Shown piece by piece: positions 17,381 through 25,604 of a stretch of DNA of 64,000 bases. Position numbers and translations under genes: made by a program. The stretch is from Nocardiopsis alborubida (GTDB lineage Bacteria > Actinomycetota > Actinomycetes > Streptosporangiales > Streptosporangiaceae). Location: assembly GCF_012396365.1 (NCBI RefSeq), contig NZ_JAAXPG010000029.1, positions 32,132 to 96,131 of the forward strand, given 5' to 3'. Under the pieces are notes generated by a model. It ran no database searches. It saw only the letters and a list, made by a program, of their open reading frames with translations, and was not told the DNA's origin. Every line of letters starts with the position of its first letter. Position 1 is the stretch's first letter.

Positions 17381-17404
17381 GTTTTGAATCGATCAGACCA
17401 AAAC
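17381..17404. promoter_or_regulatory. Candidate TetR operator before the MFS gene
   Basis: GTTTTG (17381-17386) and CAAAAC (17399-17404) are perfect complements placed symmetrically around a central GATC (17391-17394). The site lies just upstream of the ribosome-binding region of the MFS gene and 187 nt downstream of the tetR stop. Confidence 0.55.
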
Positions 17405-17591
17405 TGGGGCGCACGGAGAGACGCGCGACGGGCATACGGCAGCACCGGCGCGGGAGCGGAGGGTCCGCACGGGCACGCGGGTTCGGGGGCGGTCGGGCTG
17501 GGGCGGGGCTCGGGGGCGCGGGGGCGTCAGGTCAGGGGGCGGCGCGGGACGGGGAGCGGGCGGGCCCGGGGAGGGCGGTGGGGAAGGCGGG

Positions 17592-18188
17592 TCAGGGCCG
17601 GAGCGCCTCGATCCCGGTCGATGCGACGCCCTCCAGCACCGTGCGCCCGGCGCCCGACTGGGCCGCGACCCTCATCCCCGAGATGAGGGAGACCACGTAC
17701 CAGGCCAGGTCGCCGGGGTCGCGGTCGGCGGCGATCGAGCCGTCGAGCTGGCCGTCCATGACGGTCAGACGCAGGGAGGACAGGCGTTTGTGCAGGTCGG
17801 CCTCCACCATTTGGGCGACTTCCGGGTTGCGCGAGGCGATCGTGGTGATGGTGTTGACGGTGAAGCAGCCCGCTCCGCGGCCGCTCTCCCGGTTGGCGGT
17901 CTCGTCGGCCACGATCACGGCGAGCAGCGACCCGATCCGGTCCAGCCCGCTGCCCTCCGCGGAGTCCAGCACGGTTCCCTGGCGCGCGGTCATGGTGGTG
18001 ACGTAGTGGGAGAGCGCCCGGCGGAACAGGTGCTCCTTGGAGTGGAAGGTGTTGTAGAGGCTGCTGCGGGTCAGCCCGGTCGCCTGGCACAGGTCGGCCG
18101 TGGAGGTCCCGTCGAAGCCCTTGGCCCGGAACGCCTCGTAGGCGGCCCGGATCACGTGCTCCTCGTCGAACTGGCGTGGTCTGCCCAT
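17592..18188 (-). CDS. TetR-family regulator
   Basis: 198 residues. The DNA-binding domain is complete: MGRPRQFDEEHVIRAAYEAF, then TADLCQATGLTRSSLYNTFH and SKEHLFRRALSHY. The C-terminal ligand domain has GAGCFTVNTITTIASRNPEV, as in the TetR_C group typified by regulators of short-chain-dehydrogenase or efflux genes. It lies 227 nt upstream of the MFS gene in the same direction, with the palindrome at 17381 between them. It probably represses that pump and itself. Confidence 0.92.
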   Translation of the reverse strand: MGRPRQFDEEHVIRAAYEAFRAKGFDGTSTADLCQATGLTRSSLYNTFHSKEHLFRRALSHYVTTMTARQGTVLDSAEGSGLDRIGSLLAVIVADETANRESGRGAGCFTVNTITTIASRNPEVAQMVEADLHKRLSSLRLTVMDGQLDGSIAADRDPGDLAWYVVSLISGMRVAAQSGAGRTVLEGVASTGIEALRP

Positions 18189-18200
18189 GCTCCAGACGGT

Positions 18201-18218
18201 ACCACTTTATGGACTGGT
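18201..18218. promoter_or_regulatory. Candidate autoregulatory operator of tetR
   Basis: ACCACTTTATGGACTGGT is an imperfect palindrome (ACCA-x-T-xx-A / T-xx-A-x-TGGT, 12 of 18 positions symmetric). It lies 13-30 bp upstream of the tetR ATG, where a repressor would cover its own promoter. It differs from the palindrome at 17381, which weakens the case for a shared binding protein. Confidence 0.4.
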
Positions 18219-18386
18219 CGTCACAAAAAAATTGAGGGCGGAACCGGGGTGCCGACCGAGGCCGCGGAAGTGGTAGTCAGGGGCGCGGGCGCCGGGCCCG
18301 CGCCCGGTGGACGCCGTCCGGAGCGGGCCCCACGGGGCCGCGGACCCGGTCGGCATCCTCCACCAGCGCAGAGGGAGAACCACGGC

Positions 18387-19388
18387 ATGGAACACAGTCC
18401 CGTCTCACGGGCCCGGCTGGGCGGGTCGGCGGTGACGCTCAGCCCCCTCGGGCTGGGCACCGCCCCGCTCGGCAACAGCGGCTACCAGGAGGTGGACGAG
18501 GAGACCGCGGCCGCGACGGTCCTGGCGGCGTGGGAGGCGGGCGTGCGCTACTTCGACACCGCCCCCCACTACGGCCTGGGCCTGGCCGAGCGCCGACTGG
18601 GCCGCGCCCTGGCCGGGCTGCCCCGCGAGCAGTACGTGGTCTCGACCAAGGTCGGCCGCCTGCTGGAGCCCACCCCGCACCGCGCCGGGCGGCTGGACGA
18701 CCAGGGCTTCGCCGTCCCCGCCGCGTACGGGCGGCGGTGGGACTTCAGCGCCGACGGGGTGCGCCGCTCCCTGGAGCGGAGCCTGGAGCGGCTGGGCCTG
18801 GACCGGGTGGACGTGGTGCTCCTGCACGACCCCGACCACCACTGGGAGCAGGCGGTCGGGGAGGCCTACCCGGCCCTGCACGAGCTGCGCGACCAGGGCG
18901 TGGTCGGCGCGATCGGCGCGGGCATGAACCAGGCGCGCATGCTGGAGCGCTTCGCCGTGGAGACCGACGTGGACGCCGTGCTGCTCGCGGGGAGGTACAC
19001 GCTGCTGGACCAGGGCGCGGCGGCCACGATGCTCCCGGCCTGCCTGCGAGCGGGGGTGTCGGTGATCGCGGCCGGGGTCTTCAACAGCGGGATCCTTGCC
19101 GTGGACGAGCCCTCCGCCGACGCCACCTACGACTACGCGGCCGCTCCCGGACCGCTGCGCGACCGGGCGCTGCGGATCGCCGCGGTGGCCCGCCGCCACG
19201 GGGTGAGCCTGCCCCGGGCGGCGATGGCCTTCTGCGCGCGCCACCCGGCGGTGGCCGGGGTCCTGGTGGGGGCCCGCTCGGCCGGGGAGATCACGCACGA
19301 CGCCCGGCTCCTGGCGGCCCCGGTCCCCGAGGCCCTGTGGGCGGACCTGGAGGCGGAGGGGCTGCTCATCCCCGGGGCCGCGCCCTGA
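18387..19388 (+). CDS. Aldo/keto reductase (aldose/pyridoxal 4-dehydrogenase-like group)
   Basis: 333 residues. The AKR catalytic tetrad is visible: Asp and Tyr in YFDTAPHYGLGLAERRLG, Lys in VVSTKVGRL, His in VVLLHDPDHH. The insert LLEPTPHRAGRLDDQGFAVP and the C-terminus with VAGVLVGARSAGEI resemble the L-fucose/D-threo-aldose 1-dehydrogenase and pyridoxal 4-dehydrogenase group. These enzymes oxidise cyclic sugars or pyridoxal with NAD(P)+. The ATG at 18387 follows AGAGGGAGA. No sugar-catabolism neighbours are present, so the substrate is open. Confidence 0.88.
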   Translation: MEHSPVSRARLGGSAVTLSPLGLGTAPLGNSGYQEVDEETAAATVLAAWEAGVRYFDTAPHYGLGLAERRLGRALAGLPREQYVVSTKVGRLLEPTPHRAGRLDDQGFAVPAAYGRRWDFSADGVRRSLERSLERLGLDRVDVVLLHDPDHHWEQAVGEAYPALHELRDQGVVGAIGAGMNQARMLERFAVETDVDAVLLAGRYTLLDQGAAATMLPACLRAGVSVIAAGVFNSGILAVDEPSADATYDYAAAPGPLRDRALRIAAVARRHGVSLPRAAMAFCARHPAVAGVLVGARSAGEITHDARLLAAPVPEALWADLEAEGLLIPGAAP

Positions 19389-19573
19389 GCCCGGACGCCG
19401 GGCCCGCCGCGCGGACGGGTGCGAGGACCGCCTTCCGCATGGGTGGGCTCCGCGGCGCCGTGGCGACCGGACGCCACGGAGCTTCGGGGTCTCCCGCCGT
19501 GCGGGGCCTCCGTCGTAGGGTGGCCTTGCGGACCGCGGCCGCGGTCCGCAAGGCGAACCGAGGGGAGCGCCAC

Positions 19574-19939
19574 GTGCGCCTGGTCTGGGTACTCGACACC
19601 AACGACCTCCACGCCGCCGCCGACTTCTGGTGCGCCGCGCTCGGCTTCGAGTGCGAGGAGGGAGAGCACCCGGTCTACCGCGCCCTCAAGGACCCGAACG
19701 GACGCTGGCCCGACCTGCTGCTCCAGAAGGTGCCCGAGCCCCGCTCCGGCAAGAACCGGATGCACCCGGACCTGGTCGTCCACGACGTGGCCGCGGAGAT
19801 CGAGCGGGTGCGCGCGCTGGGAGCCGAGGTGCTGCGTCCCACCTACGAGGAGGACGGCCACCTGCTGGCGGTGATGGCCGACCCCGAGGGCAACGAGTTC
19901 TGCGTGGTGCAGCGCCTCGACGGCACCCTGGGCGGGTAG
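19574..19939 (+). CDS. VOC-superfamily (glyoxalase-like) protein
   Basis: 121 residues, one VOC domain of two beta-alpha-beta-beta-beta modules. Landmarks are LVWVLDTNDLHAAADFWCAALGF at the start, MHPDLVVHDVAAEIERVRALGAEVL in the middle and MADPEGNEFCVVQRL at the end. His and Glu residues at the canonical metal positions (HPDL, GNEFCV) are kept. The GTG at 19574 follows GAGGGGAGCG. VOC proteins include lyases, dioxygenases and antibiotic-binding proteins; the function is not determinable here. Confidence 0.9.
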   Translation: MRLVWVLDTNDLHAAADFWCAALGFECEEGEHPVYRALKDPNGRWPDLLLQKVPEPRSGKNRMHPDLVVHDVAAEIERVRALGAEVLRPTYEEDGHLLAVMADPEGNEFCVVQRLDGTLGG

Positions 19940-20019
19940 AGCGGAACCGGTTCCGGTGCGGCCGCAGGACGCCGGACGAGCCGGTCCGCGGGGAGGTTCG
20001 TCCGACGTCCGGGCCAGGG

Positions 20020-21618
20020 TCAGGACGGCTCCCGCGCCCGGTCCGCACCGTCCGAGCCGCCGGTTCGGCCCGCTCCGTCCGCATCGCCCGCCCGCTCCTC
20101 TCCCTCCGCGCGACGCGGGCGCATGCCGACGGCGGCGAGCACGGCCAGACCGGCGGCGACGGCGGCGCACACGTAACCGACGGCGGTGAAGGCGTCCCCG
20201 AAGGCCTCCCGCGCGGCGGCGACGACCTCTCCGGCCGTTCCCGACGGCAGCCCCGCGGCCGCCTCCACGGCCGAGCCGATGTCCTCCCGGGCCGCGGTGA
20301 GGACGTCGTGCGGCAGCCCGGCGGGCAACAGCCCCTCCACCCGCAGCCGGTAGACGGCGGACACCAGGCTGCCCGTGGCCGCGATGCCCAACGCCACACC
20401 GAGTTCGCCGCTGGTCTCGGACAGGGCCGCGGCCGACCCCGAACGCTCCTCGGGCGCCGAGGAGACCACCAGGTCGGTGGTCAGCACGGTCGTCGGACTC
20501 AGTCCGAGCACGGCCAGGGACCCGCCCGCCACCAGCGCCCACAGCGGTCCCTGCGCGTCCACCTGCGCCAGGAGAAGGTACCCGGCCAGGGAGAGCAGCG
20601 CGCCGCCGGCGACCACCGCGGGCGGACCCCAGCGCCCGGCCAGGGCGGGCGCGGCGAGGGAACCGGCGATCGCGGACAGTGCGACGGGCACGGTGAGCAA
20701 CCCCGCCCGCAGCGGGGACAGTCCGGCGGCCGACTGGAGGAACTGCGGCACGAGGAAGTTCACCGCGGTGACGGCGAAGACGCCCACCACCAGCAGGGCG
20801 AGGGCGGTGCGAAAGGTCCGGGACCGGAACAGCACGGGATCCACCAGCGGTGTCTCCAGGGTCCTCTGCCTGCGGGCGAACACCGCGCCCAGGGTCAGAC
20901 CGGCGGCGAGCACGGCGGCGGCCGCCGCGTCGGGCCCGGAGACGACCATCTCCTTGAGGCCGTAGACCACGCCGAGCACCGCCGCGACGGACAGCACCAC
21001 GCTCACCGCGTCGGTCCGGGTCGCGGAGGGGTCCCGGCTCTCGGGCAGCAGTACCGGACCGAGCAGGGCCACGACGAGCATGAACGGCACGGCCACGAGG
21101 AACACCGCCCCCCACCAGAACGCCTCCAGCAGTGCGCCGCCTACGAGCGGCCCCAGGGCGACGCCCACCGAGAAGGTCGTCATCCACACCGCGACCGCGG
21201 TCGTGCGCTGGCGGTCGTCCCGGAACATCGTCCGGATGAGCCCGAGCGTGGACGGCATCAGGGTGGCACCGGCGACGCCGAGGGCGGCGCGCGCGGCGAT
21301 GAGCGCCGTGGGGGAATGCGCCAGGGCCGCCCACACCGAGGCGGCGGCGAACACGACGGAACCGATGAGCAGCAGCCGTCTGCGGCCGATGCGGTCGCCG
21401 ACCGAGCCCATGGTGACGAGCAGACCGGCGATGGCGAAGCCGTAGACGTCCATGGCCCACAGCCACTGGGTCGGACTGGGATCCAGATCGGCGCCGATGT
21501 GCGGTCCGGCGAGGAACAGGACGCTCGCGTCGACGGCCAGCACGAACAGCGGAAGGGTGAGCAGACCGAGCCCGAGCCACTGGCGGGGGCCGGCGCGCGG
21601 GGGTACGTCCGTGGCCAT
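20020..21618 (-). CDS. MFS transporter, DHA2 (14-TM drug efflux) type
   Basis: 532 residues with about fourteen hydrophobic segments. DHA2 motifs include LPLFVLAVDASVLFLAGPHI in TM1, GDRIGRRRLLLIG in loop 2-3, GVAGATLMPSTLGLIRTMF and GVALGPLVGGALLEAFWWG (motif C). It ends in a polar tail (GMRPRRAEGEERAGDADGAG). DHA2 proteins export dyes, quaternary ammonium compounds or antibiotics by proton antiport. It is divergent from a TetR gene, its probable repressor, with 65 bp between the starts. Confidence 0.92.
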   Translation of the reverse strand: MATDVPPRAGPRQWLGLGLLTLPLFVLAVDASVLFLAGPHIGADLDPSPTQWLWAMDVYGFAIAGLLVTMGSVGDRIGRRRLLLIGSVVFAAASVWAALAHSPTALIAARAALGVAGATLMPSTLGLIRTMFRDDRQRTTAVAVWMTTFSVGVALGPLVGGALLEAFWWGAVFLVAVPFMLVVALLGPVLLPESRDPSATRTDAVSVVLSVAAVLGVVYGLKEMVVSGPDAAAAAVLAAGLTLGAVFARRQRTLETPLVDPVLFRSRTFRTALALLVVGVFAVTAVNFLVPQFLQSAAGLSPLRAGLLTVPVALSAIAGSLAAPALAGRWGPPAVVAGGALLSLAGYLLLAQVDAQGPLWALVAGGSLAVLGLSPTTVLTTDLVVSSAPEERSGSAAALSETSGELGVALGIAATGSLVSAVYRLRVEGLLPAGLPHDVLTAAREDIGSAVEAAAGLPSGTAGEVVAAAREAFGDAFTAVGYVCAAVAAGLAVLAAVGMRPRRAEGEERAGDADGAGRTGGSDGADRAREPS

Positions 21619-21635
21619 GGTTGTTCTCCGTCTCC

Positions 21636-21670
21636 TATTTCGATACGATACGGTGCGGATCGGATATTAA
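21636..21670. promoter_or_regulatory. Divergent promoter/operator, DHA2 MFS / tetR
   Basis: This AT-richer 35-bp core of the 65-bp intergenic gap has CGATA repeated in tandem (21641-21650) and GATATT near 21663-21668 as a possible rightward -10. The compact spacing means one bound TetR dimer could control both directions. I could not define a clean palindrome. Confidence 0.4.
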
Positions 21671-21683
21671 GCGCGAAGGAGAG

Positions 21684-22346
21684 ATGACGTCAATGGCTCA
21701 GCGCTCCGGCGGAGGCGGGCGTCCCCGTGACACGCACATCGACACTGCGGTCCTCGACGCGGTCTCCGATGTCCTGGAGGAGGGCGGTTACCGGGGGCTG
21801 GCGATCGAGCAGGTCGCCAGGCGGGCACAGGTGAGCAAGGCGGCCGTCTACCGGCGCTGGCCCAACCGGCAACTGCTCGTGCTCGCCGAACTGGAGCGGC
21901 GCATGGGGCGGGTGGAGCCGCCGCGCACCGGCTGCACCCTGTGCGACCTGGACGAGGCCCTGTCGCTGTTCGCGCGGACCTTCACCTGTATGGGGCCGGA
22001 GTTCTTCAGCCCGCTGCTCGCCGACTGCTCGGGTGACGCCGAACTGCACCGCAGGTTCATGGACACGCTCTTCACGCCTCCCCGCGCGGCGGTGCGCGAC
22101 GCCCTCGAACGGGCGCGTGATCGGGGAGACCTGCGGGACGACGTCGACCTCACGCTGGCGGTCGACACCCTGGCCTCCCTGGTCCACTACCGGCTGCTCT
22201 TCGGGCACGCGCCGGTGGACGGCGCGGAGATCGGCCGGGCGGTCACGACCCTCCTGCGGGGGCTGGCCCGCGACTTCACCACGTTGGAGGCGGAGGCGGC
22301 CGGGCACGCCTCGGCGGGGCACGGCGGGGAGGGGACCGGCGAATAG
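21684..22346 (+). CDS. TetR-family regulator
   Basis: 220 residues. The N-terminal extension (MTSMAQRSGGGGRPRDTHID) leads into the helix-turn-helix YRGLAIEQVARRAQVSKAAV and YRRWPNRQLLVLAEL. The C-terminal region (LALAVDTLASLVHYRLLFGH-like, residues about 150-185) fits the TetR_C group with an all-helical ligand pocket. The ATG at 21684 follows GAAGGAGAG. It is divergent from the DHA2 exporter and probably derepresses it when a drug binds. Confidence 0.92.
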   Translation: MTSMAQRSGGGGRPRDTHIDTAVLDAVSDVLEEGGYRGLAIEQVARRAQVSKAAVYRRWPNRQLLVLAELERRMGRVEPPRTGCTLCDLDEALSLFARTFTCMGPEFFSPLLADCSGDAELHRRFMDTLFTPPRAAVRDALERARDRGDLRDDVDLTLAVDTLASLVHYRLLFGHAPVDGAEIGRAVTTLLRGLARDFTTLEAEAAGHASAGHGGEGTGE

Positions 22347-22573
22347 GGGGCACCGGTGCGGACGCGGTCCGGCAACCGGACGGCCCGGGCAAGGCCCGCT
22401 CGGAGAGGGCCGCGCCGCGCCGTGGCGTTCCCGGTGCGCCCTGCCTGCGCCATGTGTGCGCCGAAGGCACCGGGGTAGCGCTCACCACACGGCCCGCGCA
22501 CACCGCTGAACTGCGCGGACGCGGGCCTTCGCGCCACGGGGTCCGGGCGCCGCGACGACGCGACCGGGGTGAG

Positions 22574-23290
22574 GTGACAGACGTGTTTCGGGACCGGCGA
22601 GAGGCGGGCGGGCGGCTGGCCCGCGCGGTGGCGGAGCAGGCGGGGCCGCGCCCGCGCGTGCTGGCCCTGCCACGGGGAGGCGTCCCCGTGGCCGGGCCCG
22701 TCGCCGAGGCCGTCGGCGTGCCGCTGGACGTCGTGGTCGTGCGCAAGATCGGTGCCCCGGGGAGCCCGGAGACGGCGATCGGGGCGACCACGGCCGAGGG
22801 GCCTCCGCTGTTCGACCAGAGGGCGCTGGACCTGCTGGGCATTCCCGAGGGGCGCCTGGCCGACATGGTCGGGGCCGAACAGGCCGAGGCGCGGCGCAGG
22901 CTGCTGGCCTACCGCGGGGAGGACCCCGAGCCCGAGGTCGGCGGATACGACGTCGTGGTGGTCGACGACGGCCTGGCCACCGGGCTGAGCGCCCGGGCGG
23001 CGCTGATCTCGGTGCTCGCCCGGCGCCCCGCGTCCCTGACGCTGGCCGTTCCCGTGGGCGCGCCCGGCGCCGTGCGCGCGCTCTCCGACGTCTGCGACCG
23101 GGTCGTCTGCCTGGAGACGCCGCCGGACTTCGGCGCGGTCAGCCTCTGGTACGAGAGGTTTCCCCAGGTCACCGACGACGAGGTCCGCGGTCTGCTGGTG
23201 AGGCTTCCCCGGGGACCCGGCAGCTCCGGCGGCCCCGACGGGCCCGGCGGTTCCCGCAGCCCCGGCGGCGGCCCTCCCGGCCGTCCCTGA
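22574..23290 (+). CDS. Phosphoribosyltransferase-family protein
   Basis: 238 residues of type I PRTase fold. The PRPP-binding motif is VVVVDDGLATGLSARAAL, and the flexible-loop region is RVLALPRGGVPVAGPVAEA with VVVRKIGAPGSPETAIGA. The C-terminal tail is Gly/Pro/Ser-rich. The start is GTG at 22574. It heads a three-gene set with a dienelactone-hydrolase-like and an erythromycin-esterase-like protein. In other bacteria the PRTase and hydrolase can occur fused, so they likely act together. The base accepted is unknown. Confidence 0.88.
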   Translation: MTDVFRDRREAGGRLARAVAEQAGPRPRVLALPRGGVPVAGPVAEAVGVPLDVVVVRKIGAPGSPETAIGATTAEGPPLFDQRALDLLGIPEGRLADMVGAEQAEARRRLLAYRGEDPEPEVGGYDVVVVDDGLATGLSARAALISVLARRPASLTLAVPVGAPGAVRALSDVCDRVVCLETPPDFGAVSLWYERFPQVTDDEVRGLLVRLPRGPGSSGGPDGPGGSRSPGGGPPGRP

Positions 23291-23374
23291 CCGCCACCGG
23301 CCGCCGTGCACGCGGCGGACGACACCGGGCCGGAGCACCGCACGGGAGCCCGGCCCCCACGAAGGGAGACCACC

Positions 23375-24034
23375 ATGACCGCCGTCGACGTGACGGTACG
23401 CACGCCGGACGCGGGGCTCGACGGGCGGCTGGCCGTGTTCCCCGGGGCGACCGCCGTCGTGGCCTTCGCGCACGGCAGCGGAAGCTCACGCCACAGCCCG
23501 CGCAACCAGGCCGTCGCCGAGGAGCTCAACCGGATCGGGGTCGCCACGCTCCTGCTCGACCTGCTCACCCCCGAGGAGGAGCGCGTCGACAGCGCGACCG
23601 GGCGCCAGCGCTTCGACATCGACCTGCTCACCCGGCGGCTCACCGGCACCGTGGACTGGCTGGCCGCGCACGAGGACACCGCGGGGACGCCCATCGGCCT
23701 GTTCGGCGCCAGCACCGGTGCCGCCGCCGCTCTGAGGACCGCCGCCGAGCGCCCGGACCTGGTCGCCGCGGTGGTCTCGCGCGGCGGCCGTCCCGACCTC
23801 GCGGGCACGGAGGCGCTCCAGGTCGTGCGCGCCCCGACGCTGCTCATCGTCGGCGGCGCGGACACCGAGGTCCTGCGGCTCAACGAGGACGCGGCCGACC
23901 GGCTCAGCGCCCCGCACCGGATCCACGTCGTCCCCCGCGCCACCCACCTGTTCGAGGAACCGGGCGCGCTGGAGGAGGTGGCCGACGCCGCCTCCGGCTG
24001 GTTCGCGGGCATCCTGGGCGAGGTGGAGAGGTGA
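23375..24034 (+). CDS. Dienelactone hydrolase-like alpha/beta hydrolase
   Basis: 219 residues. The oxyanion region is FAHGSGSSRHSPRN, the nucleophile elbow GLFGASTGAAAAL (Ser), the acid lies in IVGGADTEVL and the catalytic His in ATHLFEEPGAL. The ATG at 23375 follows GAAGGGAG; a longer start at 23306 has no ribosome site. The stop overlaps the start of the next gene by 4 nt. This group is annotated as dienelactone hydrolase family but has Ser instead of Cys as nucleophile, so true dienelactone activity is doubtful. Confidence 0.88.
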   Translation: MTAVDVTVRTPDAGLDGRLAVFPGATAVVAFAHGSGSSRHSPRNQAVAEELNRIGVATLLLDLLTPEEERVDSATGRQRFDIDLLTRRLTGTVDWLAAHEDTAGTPIGLFGASTGAAAALRTAAERPDLVAAVVSRGGRPDLAGTEALQVVRAPTLLIVGGADTEVLRLNEDAADRLSAPHRIHVVPRATHLFEEPGALEEVADAASGWFAGILGEVER

Positions 24035-25329
24035 GCCCCGGGACCGGGCCGGACGCCCTCCTGCGGCTGACCGGCCCGAGGTCGCTGGACCCGGTTCTGG
24101 AACGGATCGGCGACGCGCGCCACGTGCTGTTGGGCGAGGCCTCGCACGGCACCGCCGAGTTCTACCGCTGGCGGGCGGAACTGACCCGGCGGCTGATCGA
24201 CGAGGCGGGCTTCTCCTTCGTCGCGGTGGAGGGCGACTGGCCGGACTTCCAGGACCTGCACTGCGGTGTCGTGGGCGCGCCGGGCGCGCCCGAGGATCCC
24301 AAGGAGATCCTGGAGGGCTTCCGCAGGTGGCCGCAGTGGATGTGGGCCAACACCGAGGTGCTGGAGTTCGCCCGGTGGCTGCGCGGGCGCAACCTGGATC
24401 TCGCGCCGGAGCGGCGCGCGGGGTTCTTCGGCCTGGACGTCTACAGCCTGTGGGAGTCGCTGTACGCGGTGCTGGGGTGGCTGCGCGAGAACATGCCCGA
24501 GCAGGTGGGACCGGCACTGAGGGCCTACCGCTGCTTCCAGCCCTACGGCGAGGACCCCCAGGCCTACGCCCGCGCCACGCGGCTGGTGCCCGAGAACTGT
24601 GAGGCGGAGGTCGTGCGCCTGCTGGCCGAACTGCGCGAGCGGGCGGGGGAGGTGTCGCCCGCCGAGGGCCTGGCCGACTTCGCCGCACGCCAGAACGCCG
24701 AGGTGCTCGCGGGCGCGGAGCAGTACTACCGGGCCATGGTGCGCGGCGGACCCGAGTCGTGGAACGTGCGCGACCGCCACATGGCCGACACACTCGACCG
24801 GCTCATGGAGCACCACGGGCCTGGCGCCAAGGCCGTCGTGTGGGAGCACAACACCCACGTCGGCGACGCGCGCGCCACCGACATGGCCGCAGCGGGCATG
24901 GTCAACGTGGGGCAGCTGGTGCGCGAGCGACACGGGGCCGAGGACGCGGTCCTCGTCGGCTTCGGCACCTACGAGGGCCGGGTCATGGCCGCACGGGCGT
25001 GGGGCGGGACCCCCGAGCCGATGCCGGTTCCCGCGGCGCGCCACGGGAGCGTGGAGGCACTGCTGCACCAGTCGTTGGAGGGGGAGACGGGCCTGCTGGT
25101 CCTGACCGGGGAGGGGGCGGTCGATCCGTTCGCGGGTGAGGTCCTGCCGCACCGCGCCGTCGGCGTCATCTACCACCCCGGGCGCGACGGGTTGCGCAAC
25201 TACGTCCCCACCGTGCTGGGGGAGCGATACGACGCCTTCGTGTTCGTCGACCGCACCCGCGCGCTCACACCCCTGCACGCGGTGGAGGAGGACTCGGGCG
25301 AGGAGGAGACCTGGCCCAGCGGCCAGTGA
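24031..25329 (+). CDS. Erythromycin esterase-family protein
   Basis: 432 residues. Family motifs are HVLLGEASHGTAEFYRWR (general-base His and Glu), FVAVEGDWPDFQDLH, AARQNAEVLAGAEQYYRAM, VWEHNTHVGDARATDM and VGFGTYEGRVMAA. The GTG at 24031 overlaps the hydrolase stop (GTGA), so translation is coupled. Bona fide erythromycin esterases open the macrolactone ring, but this actinobacterial clade, usually with a PRTase/hydrolase neighbour, is not tied to resistance. I would not call it a resistance gene from sequence alone. Confidence 0.9.
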   Translation: MSPGTGPDALLRLTGPRSLDPVLERIGDARHVLLGEASHGTAEFYRWRAELTRRLIDEAGFSFVAVEGDWPDFQDLHCGVVGAPGAPEDPKEILEGFRRWPQWMWANTEVLEFARWLRGRNLDLAPERRAGFFGLDVYSLWESLYAVLGWLRENMPEQVGPALRAYRCFQPYGEDPQAYARATRLVPENCEAEVVRLLAELRERAGEVSPAEGLADFAARQNAEVLAGAEQYYRAMVRGGPESWNVRDRHMADTLDRLMEHHGPGAKAVVWEHNTHVGDARATDMAAAGMVNVGQLVRERHGAEDAVLVGFGTYEGRVMAARAWGGTPEPMPVPAARHGSVEALLHQSLEGETGLLVLTGEGAVDPFAGEVLPHRAVGVIYHPGRDGLRNYVPTVLGERYDAFVFVDRTRALTPLHAVEEDSGEEETWPSGQ

Positions 25330-25350
25330 CGCTGACCGGCCGCCCCTGAC

Positions 25351-25443
25351 GTGTGCACGGTTTCCGGTCGCATGCACGGATTCCAGTCGTGTGCGCGAAT
25401 TGCGTTCGTGTGCATGGTTTTCCGTCTGTGTGTACGGATCCTG
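25351..25443. repeat. Tandem 19-bp repeat array in non-coding DNA
   Basis: Four to five head-to-tail copies of a degenerate unit close to GTGTGCACGGWTTCCGTTC start at 25351, 25370, 25389, 25408 and 25428 (the fourth unit is 20 bp, the last incomplete). Copies share GTGTGCACGG or near variants. The array lies 21 nt after the esterase stop and about 160 bp before the next start. Spacing of about two helical turns suggests a row of protein-binding sites on one face of the DNA. There are no unique spacers, so it is not a CRISPR. Confidence 0.7.
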
Positions 25444-25604
25444 CCCGGGCACCCGGAACCGAACGGGGACCCGGTGGGCGGGGCCGGACGCCCCTGCCGT
25501 CCGGATTCCGTCCGCTGCTAGGTTGTCCGCGACTTGACGGACGGTGCGGCCGTGCGGACACGGCGCCGCCGTCTCCGGCGCGCGGCCCGAGGCCAGGGAG
25601 AGCA

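Noticed and set aside
19942..19955. 14-bp perfect palindrome CGGAACCGGTTCCG
   Set aside because: It lies between convergent genes with no spare stem length; short GC palindromes are expected by chance here.
24031..25329. Macrolide resistance gene
   Set aside because: The family name is historical; the operon context and clade do not indicate resistance, so no resistance claim is made.
25351..25443. Tandem repeat as a CRISPR array
   Set aside because: Units are contiguous with no unique spacers and are too degenerate; the nearby Cas6e-like gene is 4 kb away and has no partner genes.
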